This document shows, one piece after another, positions 38,607-47,165 of a stretch of 64,000 nt of DNA (its first letter is position 1; each line of letters opens with the position of its first letter). Source of the stretch: Mycobacterium shinjukuense (lineage in GTDB: Bacteria; Actinomycetota; Actinomycetes; Mycobacteriales; Mycobacteriaceae). The notes beneath the pieces were generated by a model. It made no database searches, was not told the DNA's origin, and was given only the letters and a program-made list of their open reading frames with translations. The stretch covers positions 3,720,001 to 3,784,000 of the forward strand of contig NZ_AP022575.1 of the NCBI RefSeq assembly GCF_010730055.1, given 5' to 3'. Position numbers and translations under genes: made by a program.

Positions 38607-39392
38607 TCAGCGTCGTCCGCCTTGGTCGCGCCTCGCCGTCGTCACGCCGTCGTACCCGTGCCGTTGCATCCGCTCGGCCAGTTCGGCCAACCGCAATTCC
38701 CGGGATTCTTCGGGGGTCGGCGCGCTGCCGCCCAGCCGCCGCGGCACCCAGTGCTTCCCCGCGGGATGCGGGTACTCCTCCTGGACCCGGTAGAGCATCG
38801 CGTTCATGACGTCGCGCAGCTCGGCGTTGAATTGCTCGACCTGGCCCCGTGCCCACATTGGGGCCCCGATCTCGACGGCGATCGGAACCTTGTTGCGGAA
38901 CAACTGTTTTGGATGGTCCTTGGGCCAAATCCGGTGTGCGCCCCACACGATCATCGGGATGACCGGCACCCGCGCCTCGATCGACATCCGGGCCGCCCCG
39001 GTCTTGAATTCCTTCAGCTCGTAGCTGCGGCTGATGGTCGCCTCCGGATGCAGCCCGACGAGTTCTCCGTCCCGCAGCCGTTGCACGGCCATCGCGTAAG
39101 CCTCCGACCCCTCGGTGCGGTCCACCGGGATCAGCTGGGCGTGCTTGATCACGTAGTTGACCGCCCTGACCTCCTGCATCTCGGCCTTGATCATGAACCG
39201 CAGCCGCCGCCGGCGTTCTTTGGCGGCGATCGAGGCGGGAATCCAGTCCACGTAGCTGGTGTGGTTGAGGGCAATCAAGGCTCCGCCGCGCAGCGGAATG
39301 TTCTCCAGGCCACGGTAGGTGATCTTGTTTCCGTTCAGCGCAACGATCGACGGAACGAGAACCTCCATCATTCGGAAGAACGGCTCTGCCAT
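38607..39392 (-). CDS. PlsC-type acyltransferase, Rv3814c homologue (third of three)
   Basis: Predicted 1-acylglycerol-3-phosphate-type acyltransferase of 261 residues. The catalytic NHTSYVD (HX4D) motif is near residue 45, followed by the basic RRRRLRFMIKAEM stretch, the IPVDR block, PEATISRSYELKEFKTGAARM (the EGTRS-equivalent glycerophosphate-binding motif) and VPVIPMIVWGAHRIWPK. The start is set at the ATG at 39392 (MAEPFFRMMEV); further upstream codons lack homology. It is one of three tandem paralogues with nearly collinear motifs and belongs to the LPLAT family. Acyl donor and acceptor are unknown; the expected role is membrane phospholipid or other lipid acylation at the inner leaflet. 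Confidence 0.92.
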   Translation of the reverse strand: MAEPFFRMMEVLVPSIVALNGNKITYRGLENIPLRGGALIALNHTSYVDWIPASIAAKERRRRLRFMIKAEMQEVRAVNYVIKHAQLIPVDRTEGSEAYAMAVQRLRDGELVGLHPEATISRSYELKEFKTGAARMSIEARVPVIPMIVWGAHRIWPKDHPKQLFRNKVPIAVEIGAPMWARGQVEQFNAELRDVMNAMLYRVQEEYPHPAGKHWVPRRLGGSAPTPEESRELRLAELAERMQRHGYDGVTTARRDQGGRR

Positions 39393-39414
39393 GTCGCAAT
39401 TATCCCTCCCACCG

Positions 39415-40170
39415 CTAACCCGATTGCCGCTGCGTCCGGCCAGCGGCCCTGGCTGCGGCCTCGGCGGCGTCCATCCGAGCCGCCTCGGCCAGCGTCGGAG
39501 CACCACCGCCGAGCCGGCGCGGCACCCAGTACGCCCCGGCTGGGTGTGGGTAGTCCCGCTGCGCCTGGTGCAGCAGGGCGGTCATCGACTCGCGCAGCGC
39601 CTGGCCGGTCAGCGCGATGTCGGCGGCGGCCCGCAATGGCGGCCCCACGTGCACCGCGACGGGCACCTTGGTGCGGCCCACGTTGCGGGGATGGCCCTTG
39701 GTCCAGATCCGCTGGGTGCCCCACACAACCACCGGGACGATCGGGACGTGCGCCTCCAGCGCCATTCGGGCGGCCCCCGTCTTGAACTCCTTGAGCTCGA
39801 AGCTGCGGCTGATGGTGGCCTCCGGATAGACCGCGACCAGCTCCCCTTCCCGTAACCGCTGCACCGCCACCGCGTATGCGCCCGCCCCGGCGCCCCGATC
39901 CACCGGGATCATCCGGGTGCGCTTGATCAGGAAGTTGACCACCTTCACCCGTTGCATCTCGGCTTTGATCATGAACCGCAGCTTGCGGCGCCGCCGGCGC
40001 ATGGCCAACGCGACCGGTAGCCAATCCACGTAGCTGGTGTGGTTGACGGCGATCACGGCGCCGCCCCGCTCCGGAACGTTGTCCACGCCGACGTAGCTGA
40101 TCCGGGTTCCGGTGGCCACGACCAGCAGCTGGGCCAGGATTTCCAGCGTCCGGTAGGTCGGCTGGGCCAT
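39415..40170 (-). CDS. PlsC-type acyltransferase, Rv3815c homologue (second of three)
   Basis: LPLAT-family acyltransferase of 251 residues, paralogous to both neighbours. NHTSYVD (catalytic His and Asp) is near residue 40; RRRRKLRFMIKAEMQRV, IPVDRGAGAGAYAVAV, PEATISRSFELKEFKTGAARM and VPIVPVVVWGTQRIWTKGHPRN follow in the order seen in the other two copies. The C-terminus PHPAGAYWVPRRLGGGAPTLAEAARMDA is also shared, showing that triplication included the whole gene. The ATG at 40170 lies 3 nt after the stop of the first copy, so translation is probably coupled. Specific substrate unknown. Confidence 0.92.
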   Translation of the reverse strand: MAQPTYRTLEILAQLLVVATGTRISYVGVDNVPERGGAVIAVNHTSYVDWLPVALAMRRRRRKLRFMIKAEMQRVKVVNFLIKRTRMIPVDRGAGAGAYAVAVQRLREGELVAVYPEATISRSFELKEFKTGAARMALEAHVPIVPVVVWGTQRIWTKGHPRNVGRTKVPVAVHVGPPLRAAADIALTGQALRESMTALLHQAQRDYPHPAGAYWVPRRLGGGAPTLAEAARMDAAEAAARAAGRTQRQSG

Positions 40171-40173
40171 CGC

Positions 40174-40953
40174 TCATTGCTCCGCGGCGCCGGCGGGATG
40201 GGCGCGCCGGGCGCGCAGCGCCGCCCTGATCGCGGCCTCCTCGGCGTCCATGCGGGCCGCCTCGGCCAGCGACGGCGCGCCGCCGCCCAGCCGGTGCGGC
40301 ACCCAGAACTCACCGGCGGGATGGGGTCCGTACAGTTCTTGTGCACGTTCGAGCAAGTGCTGCATCCGTGAATGCAGCAGCCCGTTCAGCTCGGCTACCG
40401 GCAGCGTCGGTTCAATCGGTTCGCCGACGACGACGGTGATCGGCACCTTCGGGCGCAACAGCTTCTTGGGATGACCCTTCGTCCAGATTCGCTGCGCACC
40501 CCAGACGATGTGCGGCACGATCGGCACGGCGGCCTCGACGGCCATGCGGGCCGCGCCCGTTTTGAATTCCTTGATCTCGAAACTGCGGCTGATGGTCGCT
40601 TCGGGATAGACGCCGACCAGCTCGCCGGCCTTGAGCATGCCGACCGCGGCATCGTAGGACGCGGCCCCGTCCTGCCGATCCACCGGGATGTGCCGCAGGC
40701 GACGCATGATCGGGCCGGTGATCTTGTGGTCGAAGACCTCCTGCTTGGCCATGAAGCGCACCTTGCGCCCGAGGCCCTGCTTGTAGGCGGGCAGGCCCGC
40801 AAAGGTGAAGTCGAGGTAACTGGTGTGGTTGATCGCGACGACAGCGCCGCCGCTGGCCGGTAAGTTATCTTCGCCGGTCACCGTGATCCGTAAACCCTGT
40901 ACGCGCCACATCAAGCGGGCGAGCTGAATGACCGTCCCGTATACCGGTTCCAC
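40174..40953 (-). CDS. PlsC-type acyltransferase, Rv3816c homologue (first of three)
   Basis: LPLAT-family acyltransferase of 259 residues and first gene of the four-gene minus-strand cluster ending at 37772. The HX4D motif is NHTSYLD near residue 42; RHIPVDRQDGAASYDAAV, PEATISRSFEIKEFKTGAARM and VPIVPHIVWGAQRIWTKGHPKK match the paralogues. A short hydrophobic N-terminus (VIQLARLMWRVQGL) may associate with the membrane. Its start faces the kinase-like gene at 41021 across 67 bp, so the promoters of both transcripts must lie there. Confidence 0.92.
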   Translation of the reverse strand: MEPVYGTVIQLARLMWRVQGLRITVTGEDNLPASGGAVVAINHTSYLDFTFAGLPAYKQGLGRKVRFMAKQEVFDHKITGPIMRRLRHIPVDRQDGAASYDAAVGMLKAGELVGVYPEATISRSFEIKEFKTGAARMAVEAAVPIVPHIVWGAQRIWTKGHPKKLLRPKVPITVVVGEPIEPTLPVAELNGLLHSRMQHLLERAQELYGPHPAGEFWVPHRLGGGAPSLAEAARMDAEEAAIRAALRARRAHPAGAAEQ

Positions 40954-41020
40954 AGCAAGTCAGCCTAGTGCTCGGCGGCCGGTTGCCTGAAGCGGGAAAC
41001 CGGCAACAGGGAGGTGCCCA

Positions 41021-41746
41021 TTGTCCTTCCCGGCGTCCCCGCCCGCGGTGCCCGCGGTGGTTCGCCGGCTCGCAGCCGGGCGACCGGTGCGCGCGGTGTG
41101 GGCCAACGAGCTGGGCGGCCTCACCTTCCGGGTGGCTGCCGGTGCCGAATTCATCAAGGTGGCCAGGGCCGGGACGGCCGACTTCGCCAACGAAGCACGC
41201 CGGCTGCGCTGGGCGGCGCGGTACCTGCCGGTGCCACACGTGCTCGAGGTCGGGGTCGACGAAGACTGGACGTGGCTGCGCACCCGCGGGTTGCCCGGGC
41301 TGTCTGCGGTGCATCCGCGCTGGCAGGCCACCCCGGCAGTGGCCGTGCGGGCGATTGCCGTGGGGTTGCGCACTCTGCATGACAGCTTGCCGGTGTCGTC
41401 GTGCCCGTTCGACTGGTCGGTGGAAAGCCGGCTGACCGTGCTGCATCCCGCGCACCGGGCGAACCTGCCCGACCCGCCGCCGGTCGATCGGCTGGTGGTC
41501 TGCCACGGCGACGCGTGCGCACCCAACACGCTGATTGACGACGTCGGCCACTATTGCGGTCATGTCGATTTCGGTGAGCTCGGGGTGGCCGACCGGTGGG
41601 CCGATCTCGCGGTGGCAACGCTGTCGTTGGGCTGGAACTACCCGGGCCGCAGCTGGGCGGCGGACTTCTTCGCCGCCTACGGCATCGCCCCCGACCCACC
41701 GCGGATCGACTACTACCAGCGGTTGTGGCAAGACCCGACCCTCTGA
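41021..41746 (+). CDS. Aminoglycoside phosphotransferase-like kinase, Rv3817 homologue
   Basis: APH-fold protein of 241 residues. The start is the TTG at 41021, chosen because CAGGGAGG sits 6 nt before it, an unusually good ribosome-binding site; no ATG or GTG at this distance is in frame. The N-lobe includes FRVAAGAEFIKVA (ATP-contacting Lys). The catalytic loop VVCHGDACAPNTLID has HGD and the Asn, and GHVDFGELGVADRWADLA supplies the metal-binding Asp. All APH catalytic residues are present, so it should be an active small-molecule kinase. Whether it phosphorylates an aminoglycoside, choline or another alcohol is unknown. It lies 69 bp before the Rieske fusion gene on the same strand. Confidence 0.88.
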   Translation: MSFPASPPAVPAVVRRLAAGRPVRAVWANELGGLTFRVAAGAEFIKVARAGTADFANEARRLRWAARYLPVPHVLEVGVDEDWTWLRTRGLPGLSAVHPRWQATPAVAVRAIAVGLRTLHDSLPVSSCPFDWSVESRLTVLHPAHRANLPDPPPVDRLVVCHGDACAPNTLIDDVGHYCGHVDFGELGVADRWADLAVATLSLGWNYPGRSWAADFFAAYGIAPDPPRIDYYQRLWQDPTL

Positions 41747-41815
41747 CGCACGCTAAGCTCGACACTGCTTTGTGCCCAACGTGCGCTGGGTGGGCAGGTC
41801 GTTGGAGGGGAATTT

Positions 41816-43366
41816 GTGCAGGTCACAAGCGTCGGCCACGCTGGCTTTCTGATCCGGACCCGGGCGGGCAGCATCCTGTGTGACCCCTGGGTCAACCCGG
41901 CGTACTTCGGCTCCTGGTTCCCCTTCCCGGACAACAGCGCGCTGGACTGGCCCGCCCTGGGCGACTGTGACTATCTGTATGTCTCGCACCTGCATAAGGA
42001 CCACTTCGACGCCAAGCTGCTGGAGGCGCACGTCAACAAGGACGCGGTCGTGCTGCTGCCCGACTACCCGGTGCCCGACCTGCGAAACGAGTTGCAGAAG
42101 CTGGGGTTTCACCGGTTCTTCGAGACCACGGATTCGGTCAAGCACCGTCTGTCGGGGCCCAAGGGCGACCTCGACGTGATGATCATCGCGCTGCGGGCGC
42201 CGGCCGACGGCCCGATCGGCGACTCGGCGCTGGCGGTGTCGGACGGCGAGACAACGGCTTTCAACATGAACGACGCCAGGCCGGTCGACCTGGATGTGCT
42301 GGCCGCCGAATTCGGCCACATCGACGTGCATATGCTGCAGTACTCCGGGGCCATTTGGTACCCCATGGTCTACGACATGCCGGCGCGGGCCAAGGCAGCG
42401 TTCGGCATCCAAAAGCGGCAGCGGCAGATGGACCGCGCCCGCCAGTACATCGCCCAGGTGGGCGCGACCTGGGTGGTGCCGTCCGCCGGGCCGCCGTGCT
42501 TCTTGGACCCCGAACTGAGTCACCTCAACGACGACGGCACCGATCCGGCCAACATCTTCCCCGACCAGACGGTGTTCCTGGAGCAGATGCGGGCGCACGG
42601 CCACGACCGCGGCCTGCTGATGATTCCCGGCTCGATCGCCGATTTCGCCGGCGCGGCGCTGAACTCGCTGAGCCACCCGCTGCCCGCCGACCAAGTCGAG
42701 GCTATCTTTACCACCGGTAAGGCCGCATACCTCGCCGACTATGCCGACCGAATGGCGCCGGTGCTCGCCGCGGAGAAGGCGGGCTGGGCCCCGGCCGAGG
42801 GTGAGCCGCTGCTCGAGCCACTGCGCGCGCTGTTCGAACCGATCATGCTGCAAAGCAACGAGATCTGCGACGGCATCGGCTACCCGGTCGAACTGGTGAT
42901 CGGCCCGCAAACGGTGGTGTTGGACTTTCCGAAACGTGCGGTGCGAGAGCGGATTTCCGACGAGAAGGTGCGCTACGGGTTCGCCATCGCGCCCGAGCTG
43001 GTGCGCACGGTGCTGCGCGATCAGGAACCCGACTGGGTCAACACCATCTTCTTATCCACCCGGTTTAGGGCATGGCGGGTCGGCGGCTACAACGAATACT
43101 TGTACACGTTCTTCAAGTGCCTGACCGACGAGCGGATCGCCTACGCCGACGGCTGGTTCGCCGAGGCCCACGATGACTGCGCCTCGATCACCCTGGACGG
43201 CTGGGAAATTCAGCGCCGATGCCCCCACCTCAAGGCCGATCTGTCGAAATTCGGTGTGGTGGAGGGCAACACGCTGACCTGCAACCTGCACGGGTGGCAG
43301 TGGCGGCTCGACGATGGCCGCTGCCTGACCACCCGGGGTCACCAGTTGCGGAGTTCGCGGTCATGA
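41816..43366 (+). CDS. Metallo-beta-lactamase-fold/Rieske iron-sulfur fusion protein, Rv3818 homologue
   Basis: Protein of 516 residues with two parts. Residues 1 to about 290 form a UlaG/CMP-NeuAc-hydroxylase-like metallo-beta-lactamase fold: GHAGFLIRT, CDPWVNPAYFGSW and VSHLHKDHFD with clustered His and Asp ligands. Near the C-terminus is a Rieske [2Fe-2S] site: Cys469-x-His471, 17 residues, Cys489-x2-His492 (CPH...CNLH). The GTG at 41816 follows GGAGGGG at 5 nt. The layout resembles CMP-N-acetylneuraminate hydroxylase, though with the Rieske motif at the other end, so an oxygenase/hydroxylase using a bound metal is a reasonable guess; substrate unknown. The stop overlaps the next gene in ATGA, so the two are coupled. 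Confidence 0.9.
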   Translation: MQVTSVGHAGFLIRTRAGSILCDPWVNPAYFGSWFPFPDNSALDWPALGDCDYLYVSHLHKDHFDAKLLEAHVNKDAVVLLPDYPVPDLRNELQKLGFHRFFETTDSVKHRLSGPKGDLDVMIIALRAPADGPIGDSALAVSDGETTAFNMNDARPVDLDVLAAEFGHIDVHMLQYSGAIWYPMVYDMPARAKAAFGIQKRQRQMDRARQYIAQVGATWVVPSAGPPCFLDPELSHLNDDGTDPANIFPDQTVFLEQMRAHGHDRGLLMIPGSIADFAGAALNSLSHPLPADQVEAIFTTGKAAYLADYADRMAPVLAAEKAGWAPAEGEPLLEPLRALFEPIMLQSNEICDGIGYPVELVIGPQTVVLDFPKRAVRERISDEKVRYGFAIAPELVRTVLRDQEPDWVNTIFLSTRFRAWRVGGYNEYLYTFFKCLTDERIAYADGWFAEAHDDCASITLDGWEIQRRCPHLKADLSKFGVVEGNTLTCNLHGWQWRLDDGRCLTTRGHQLRSSRS

Positions 43367-43695
43367 TGCAGTTCTACGACGACGGTGTGGTGCAGCTGGA
43401 CCGCGCAGCGCTCACGTTGCGCCGCTACCACTTTCCCTCGGGCACGGCCAAGGTCATCCCGCTGGCGAACATCCGCGGCTACCGGGTCGAGTCGCTGGGC
43501 CTGCTGACGCATCGGTTCCGTATCTGGGGCAGCTCGGATCTGCGCCGCTGGCTGCCGTTGGACGTCTACCGGCCGCTGAAGTCGACGTTGATCACCCTCG
43601 ACGTGCCGGGAGCCCGATGGCAGCCCGCCTTCACCCCGGCACGCCCCGACGAATTCACCGCGCTGCTGGATGACCTGCTCAGCCAGCGAGGCTAA
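43363..43695 (+). CDS. Small protein of unknown function, Rv3819 homologue
   Basis: Protein of 110 residues whose ATG overlaps the stop of the Rieske fusion gene by 4 nt; the coupled start and the same length as the M. tuberculosis gene support it. It begins MMQFYDDGVVQLDRAALTLRRYHFPSGTAKVIPLANIRGYRV and continues with alternating beta strands, and looks like a small PH-like/GRAM-like beta-barrel domain of the kind that binds lipid head groups. That resemblance is only a visual impression. No signal peptide or membrane helix. Function is unknown; context suggests it assists the Rieske protein. Confidence 0.85.
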   Translation: MMQFYDDGVVQLDRAALTLRRYHFPSGTAKVIPLANIRGYRVESLGLLTHRFRIWGSSDLRRWLPLDVYRPLKSTLITLDVPGARWQPAFTPARPDEFTALLDDLLSQRG

Positions 43696-43710
43696 CGCTT
43701 AACGGCCGCT

Positions 43711-43772
43711 CGCCGAACGTGTGCTCAGGGCGAATTCCACCGCGATTTGTCGCCCTGCGATCACGCTCGGCG
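43711..43772. terminator. Imperfect inverted repeat between the Rv3819 homologue and serS
   Basis: Arms 43711-43733 (CGCCGAACGTGTGCTCAGGGCGA) and 43750-43772 pair at 19 of 23 positions, with the mismatches in the middle, around a 16-nt loop. It lies between two convergent genes and reaches into the last four codons of serS. A bidirectional terminator is the simplest reading. Confidence 0.6.
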
Positions 43773-45032
43773 CAATTGCACGGGCTCGAGCACCTCGGCG
43801 CCGACGTACGGCACCAGCGCGTCGGGCACCCGCACGCTGCCGTCGGGCTGCTGGTGGTTCTCCAGGATCGCAACCAGCCACCGGGTGGTGCCCAGCGTTC
43901 CGTTGAGGGTGGCCGCGATCTGCGGCTTGCCGCCGGCGTCGCGGTAGCGGATCGCCAGCCGGCGCGCCTGAAAGGTGGTGCAATTCGACGTCGACGTCAG
44001 CTCACGGTAGGTCCGCTGCGTGGGAATCCAGGCCTCGCAGTCGAACTTGCGCGCCGCCGACGAGCCGAGGTCGCCCGCGGCCACATCGACGACTCGATAC
44101 GGCACCTCGATGCGCGCCAGGATCTCGCGCTGCCAACCCAGCAGCCGGTCATGTTCGGCCTCGGCGTCGGCGGGGGTGCAGTACACGAATCCCTCCACCT
44201 TGTCGAACTGGTGCACCCGGATGATGCCGCGAGTGTCCTTGCCATGGCTGCCGGCCTCGCGGCGGAAACACGACGACCAGCCCGCATACCGCAGCGGCCC
44301 GCCGGACAGGTCCAGGATCTCGTCGGAGTGGTAGCCGGCCAGCGGCACCTCGGACGTCCCCACTAAGTAGAGGTCGTCGCCCTCCACCCGATACACCTCC
44401 TCGGCGTGGGCGCCCAGGAATCCCGTGCCCGCCATCACCTGCGGGCGCACCAGCACCGGCGTGATCATTGGGACAAAGCCGTTGTCCACGGCCAGCTTCA
44501 GCGCCAGCTGCAACAGGCCCAGCTGCAGCAGTGCGCCGGCACCGGTCAGGAAGTAGAACCGCGAACCCGACACCTTGGCGCCACGTCGCATGTCGATCAA
44601 GCCCAGCGACTCGCCGAGCTCCAGATGATCCTTCGGGTTTTCCAGCTGGCTGGGCTCGCCGACGACGTCCAGGACGGCGTAGTCGTGCTCGCCACCGGCG
44701 GGTACCGCGTCCAGGATGACGTTCGAAATCGCCATGTGGGCCGAGGTGAACGCCGCCTCGGCAGCCGCCTGGTCCGCTTCGGAGGCTTTGACCTGCTCGG
44801 CGAGCTGCTTGGCGCGCCGCAACAACGCCGGACGCTGCTGCGGTGATGCGGCGCCCACACTCTTGCTGGCGGCCTTCTGCTCCGCCCGCAGCGAATCGGC
44901 GGCAGAAATCGCGGCCCGGCGGGCGGCGTCGGCCGTCAGCAGGGCGTCCACCAGCGCCGGGTCCTCGCCGCGGCTGAGTTGCGAGCGGCGCACGGCGTCG
45001 GGATCCTCCCGGAGCAGCTTCAGGTCGATCAC
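43761..45032 (-). CDS. serS: Seryl-tRNA synthetase
   Basis: Class II aminoacyl-tRNA synthetase of 423 residues that charges tRNA-Ser in the cytosol. The N-terminal two-helix coiled-coil arm spans about residues 30-105 ([14 protein letters not shown]...[26 protein letters not shown]). Class II motif 1 lies near [19 protein letters not shown], motif 2 is [31 protein letters not shown], and motif 3 is [20 protein letters not shown]. The GTG at 45032 gives [10 protein letters not shown], matching other mycobacterial starts; the open upstream codons are non-homologous. It sits 65 bp from the convergent Rv3819 homologue, whereas in M. tuberculosis the sulfolipid gene cluster lies between these two. 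Confidence 0.98.
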   Translation of the reverse strand: MIDLKLLREDPDAVRRSQLSRGEDPALVDALLTADAARRAAISAADSLRAEQKAASKSVGAASPQQRPALLRRAKQLAEQVKASEADQAAAEAAFTSAHMAISNVILDAVPAGGEHDYAVLDVVGEPSQLENPKDHLELGESLGLIDMRRGAKVSGSRFYFLTGAGALLQLGLLQLALKLAVDNGFVPMITPVLVRPQVMAGTGFLGAHAEEVYRVEGDDLYLVGTSEVPLAGYHSDEILDLSGGPLRYAGWSSCFRREAGSHGKDTRGIIRVHQFDKVEGFVYCTPADAEAEHDRLLGWQREILARIEVPYRVVDVAAGDLGSSAARKFDCEAWIPTQRTYRELTSTSNCTTFQARRLAIRYRDAGGKPQIAATLNGTLGTTRWLVAILENHQQPDGSVRVPDALVPYVGAEVLEPVQLRRA

Positions 45033-45142
45033 GGCCGCAAGACTACTTTTGACGGCGCCGTCGGTTCGCGCCAGCCGGGGATCGAGTCTCACCTGACCAA
45101 CATGGGTCACGCTTTCGTGCGGGCCCTGTCAGAATGGAGCGG

Positions 45143-46519
45143 ATGTTGGACGCACCAGTGACGGATCCCGCGGCCGGCGAACCCTCCGCCGAGGCGCCCC
45201 TGGCGTCGCAGGCGGCCGGGTTCCGGTGGCCGCGCACCCTCCAGGCGTCCGCGACCAGGCGTGCGCTGCTGTTGACCGCGCTGGGCGGCCTGCTGATCGC
45301 CGGCCTGGTCACCGCGATCCCCACCGTCGGCTCCGGGCCGGGGCTGCTCGCCGGCTATCTCGCCAACAATCCGGTGCCCAGCACGGGCGTCAAGCGCAAC
45401 GCCACCTTCCACCGCGCCACCAGCGGCGACTGCCTGATGTGGCCGGATGGCACGCCGGACGCCGCGACCATCGTCAGCTGCGCCGACGACCACCGGTTTG
45501 AGGTGGCCGAGTCGGTCGATATGCGAACGTTCCCCGGCTCGGAATACGGGCCGAACGCCGCGCCGCCGTCGCCAGCGCGCATTCAGCAGATCAACGAGGA
45601 GCAGTGCGTGCCCGCGGTGCAGCGCTACCTCGGCATGAAATTCGATCCCAACAGCAAGTTCACCGTGAGCATGTTGTGGTCCGGCGACGTCGCATGGCGC
45701 CAGGCCGGCGAGCGCCGCATGCTGTGCGGCCTGCACCTGCCCGGCCCGAACAACCAGCAGGTCTCCTTCAAGGGCAAGGTCGCCGACATCGACCAGTCCA
45801 AGGTCTGGCCGGCGGGCACCTGCCTGGGCATCGACTCGACCACCAACCAGCCGGTCGATGTCCCGGTCGACTGTGCTGCGCCGCACGCGATGGAGGTCAC
45901 CGGCACGGTCAACCTGGCCGAGAAGTTCCCCAATGCCGCGCCTGCCGAAGCCGACCAGGACGGCGTGATCAAGGACGCCTGCACCCGGATGACGGACGCC
46001 TACCTGGCGCCCATCACGTTGCGCACCACCACGCTGACGCTGATCTACCCCACGGTGTCGCTGTCCAGCTGGTCGGCGGGCAGCCGCGAGGTTGCCTGCA
46101 GCATCGGGGCCACGCTCGGCAACGGCGGCTGGGCCACGTTGGTCAACAGCGCCAAGGGTGCGCTGCTGATCAACGGTCAGCCTCCGGTTCCCCCGCCCGA
46201 CATCCCCGAAGAGCGGCTCACCCTGCCGCCCCTTCCGCTGCAGCTGCCGATCCCGCAGCCCGCGCCGGTGCAGATCCCGGCCACCCCGCCGGGTAACCAG
46301 CATCTCCCCCAGCAACAGCCGGTGGTGACGCCCTCCCGGGCGCCGTCGGGGCCGGCCACCCAAGCACCCGAGACACCGGTCACCCACGGGCCGCCGGCCA
46401 CCCAGGCGCCGGCCACTCAGGCGCCGGCGGAGAATCAGCCGCCCCCGGCGGACGGCGGAGGGCAGCCGCCACCCGAAGGCCCGGCACCCGGGGTCGCTGA
46501 GCCCGTACCGGCGGGCTAG
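45143..46519 (+). CDS. Membrane-anchored septum-formation-family protein, Rv3835 homologue
   Basis: Protein of 458 residues. A cytosolic N-terminus of about 45 residues (ending in WPRTLQASATRR) precedes one membrane helix (ALLLTALGGLLIAGLVTAI, about 45-63). The outside part has a duplicated domain with conserved Cys (GDCLMWPDGTP, IVSCADDHRFEV, EEQCVPAV, GTCLGID, VDCAAPHAMEV, DACTRM), a pattern of the Septum_form family (Corynebacterium divisome-related proteins). Residues 350-458 are a Pro/Gln/Ala-rich disordered tail, longer than usual. The ATG at 45143 is preferred (GGAG just before); a second ATG lies 9 nt upstream. The next gene starts 4 nt after the stop. Role in division is inferred from family only. 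Confidence 0.88.
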   Translation: MLDAPVTDPAAGEPSAEAPLASQAAGFRWPRTLQASATRRALLLTALGGLLIAGLVTAIPTVGSGPGLLAGYLANNPVPSTGVKRNATFHRATSGDCLMWPDGTPDAATIVSCADDHRFEVAESVDMRTFPGSEYGPNAAPPSPARIQQINEEQCVPAVQRYLGMKFDPNSKFTVSMLWSGDVAWRQAGERRMLCGLHLPGPNNQQVSFKGKVADIDQSKVWPAGTCLGIDSTTNQPVDVPVDCAAPHAMEVTGTVNLAEKFPNAAPAEADQDGVIKDACTRMTDAYLAPITLRTTTLTLIYPTVSLSSWSAGSREVACSIGATLGNGGWATLVNSAKGALLINGQPPVPPPDIPEERLTLPPLPLQLPIPQPAPVQIPATPPGNQHLPQQQPVVTPSRAPSGPATQAPETPVTHGPPATQAPATQAPAENQPPPADGGGQPPPEGPAPGVAEPVPAG

Positions 46520-46523
46520 CCGG

Positions 46524-46874
46524 GTGGCCGTGCGGATGGACCCGCAGCGGTTCGACGAACTGGTCTCCGACGCGCTCGACCTCATCCCGCCCGAGCTGGC
46601 CGCCGCGATGGACAACGTCGTGGTGTTGGTCGCCGACCGCCACCCCCGCGACGATCGGCTGCTCGGCCTCTACGAGGGGGTGGCGTTGACCGAGCGGGAC
46701 AGTCACTACGCCGGGTCGCTGCCGGATGCCATCACGATCTACCGTGACGCGGTGCTGGACGCGTGCGACTCGGTCGACGAGGTGGTCAACCAGGTGGCGA
46801 TCACGGTGATCCATGAGGTCGCCCATCACTTTGGCATCGACGATGACCGGCTGGACGAACTGGGCTGGGGTTGA
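46524..46874 (+). CDS. Small zincin-type metallopeptidase, Rv3836 homologue
   Basis: Protein of 116 residues of the Zincin_1 (PF06262) type. The Zn-binding motif is VIHEVAHHFGIDDDRL near the C-terminus (HExxH with a further His), preceded by DEVVNQVAITV. The N-terminal part (RFDELVSDALDLIPPELAAAMDNVVVLV) matches the family. No signal peptide is present, so it acts in the cytosol. The GTG at 46524 starts 4 nt after the septum-formation gene; ATG 46536 is an alternative. Substrates of the family are unknown. It shares an operon with the upstream gene. Confidence 0.85.
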   Translation: MAVRMDPQRFDELVSDALDLIPPELAAAMDNVVVLVADRHPRDDRLLGLYEGVALTERDSHYAGSLPDAITIYRDAVLDACDSVDEVVNQVAITVIHEVAHHFGIDDDRLDELGWG

Positions 46875-46946
46875 TGGTTGATGCTCTCGTCAGTCCGACG
46901 GGCGCGGCGTCCCGGATTTGTCGCCCGGCGATGCTAGGAACGGCGT

Positions 46947-47150
46947 ATGAGCACAGGCTGCCGAGACTGCCGGGCAGGCGTGGAGCACTGCCACGGCACC
47001 CTCATCCGCCACGCTGACGGCCCGTTGCAGGGTCGCGCGGAATGCACCGAAGTGGACTGCCTCAGCCCCCAGCTGGTACCGCACGCCTTCGTCGTCGACT
47101 GCGATGCCATCGGGTGCGGATGCGCCGGGTCTATCGCGCTGGCGGTGTGA
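46947..47150 (+). CDS. Small Cys/His-rich protein, probable zinc- or metal-binding
   Basis: Protein of 67 residues with nine Cys arranged as CRDC (5-8), CHG, CTEVDC, and a final VDCDAIGCGC. These paired Cys and a Cys-x-His motif suggest one or two structural Zn sites or a redox-active metal site. The ATG has AGGAA at a suitable distance. It stands 72 bp after the zincin gene and 15 bp from the convergent phosphoglycerate mutase-like gene. I recall similar short proteins in other mycobacteria but cannot assign a family. Function unknown. Confidence 0.7.
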   Translation: MSTGCRDCRAGVEHCHGTLIRHADGPLQGRAECTEVDCLSPQLVPHAFVVDCDAIGCGCAGSIALAV

Positions 47151-47165
47151 TCGGACAGGTGAGCG

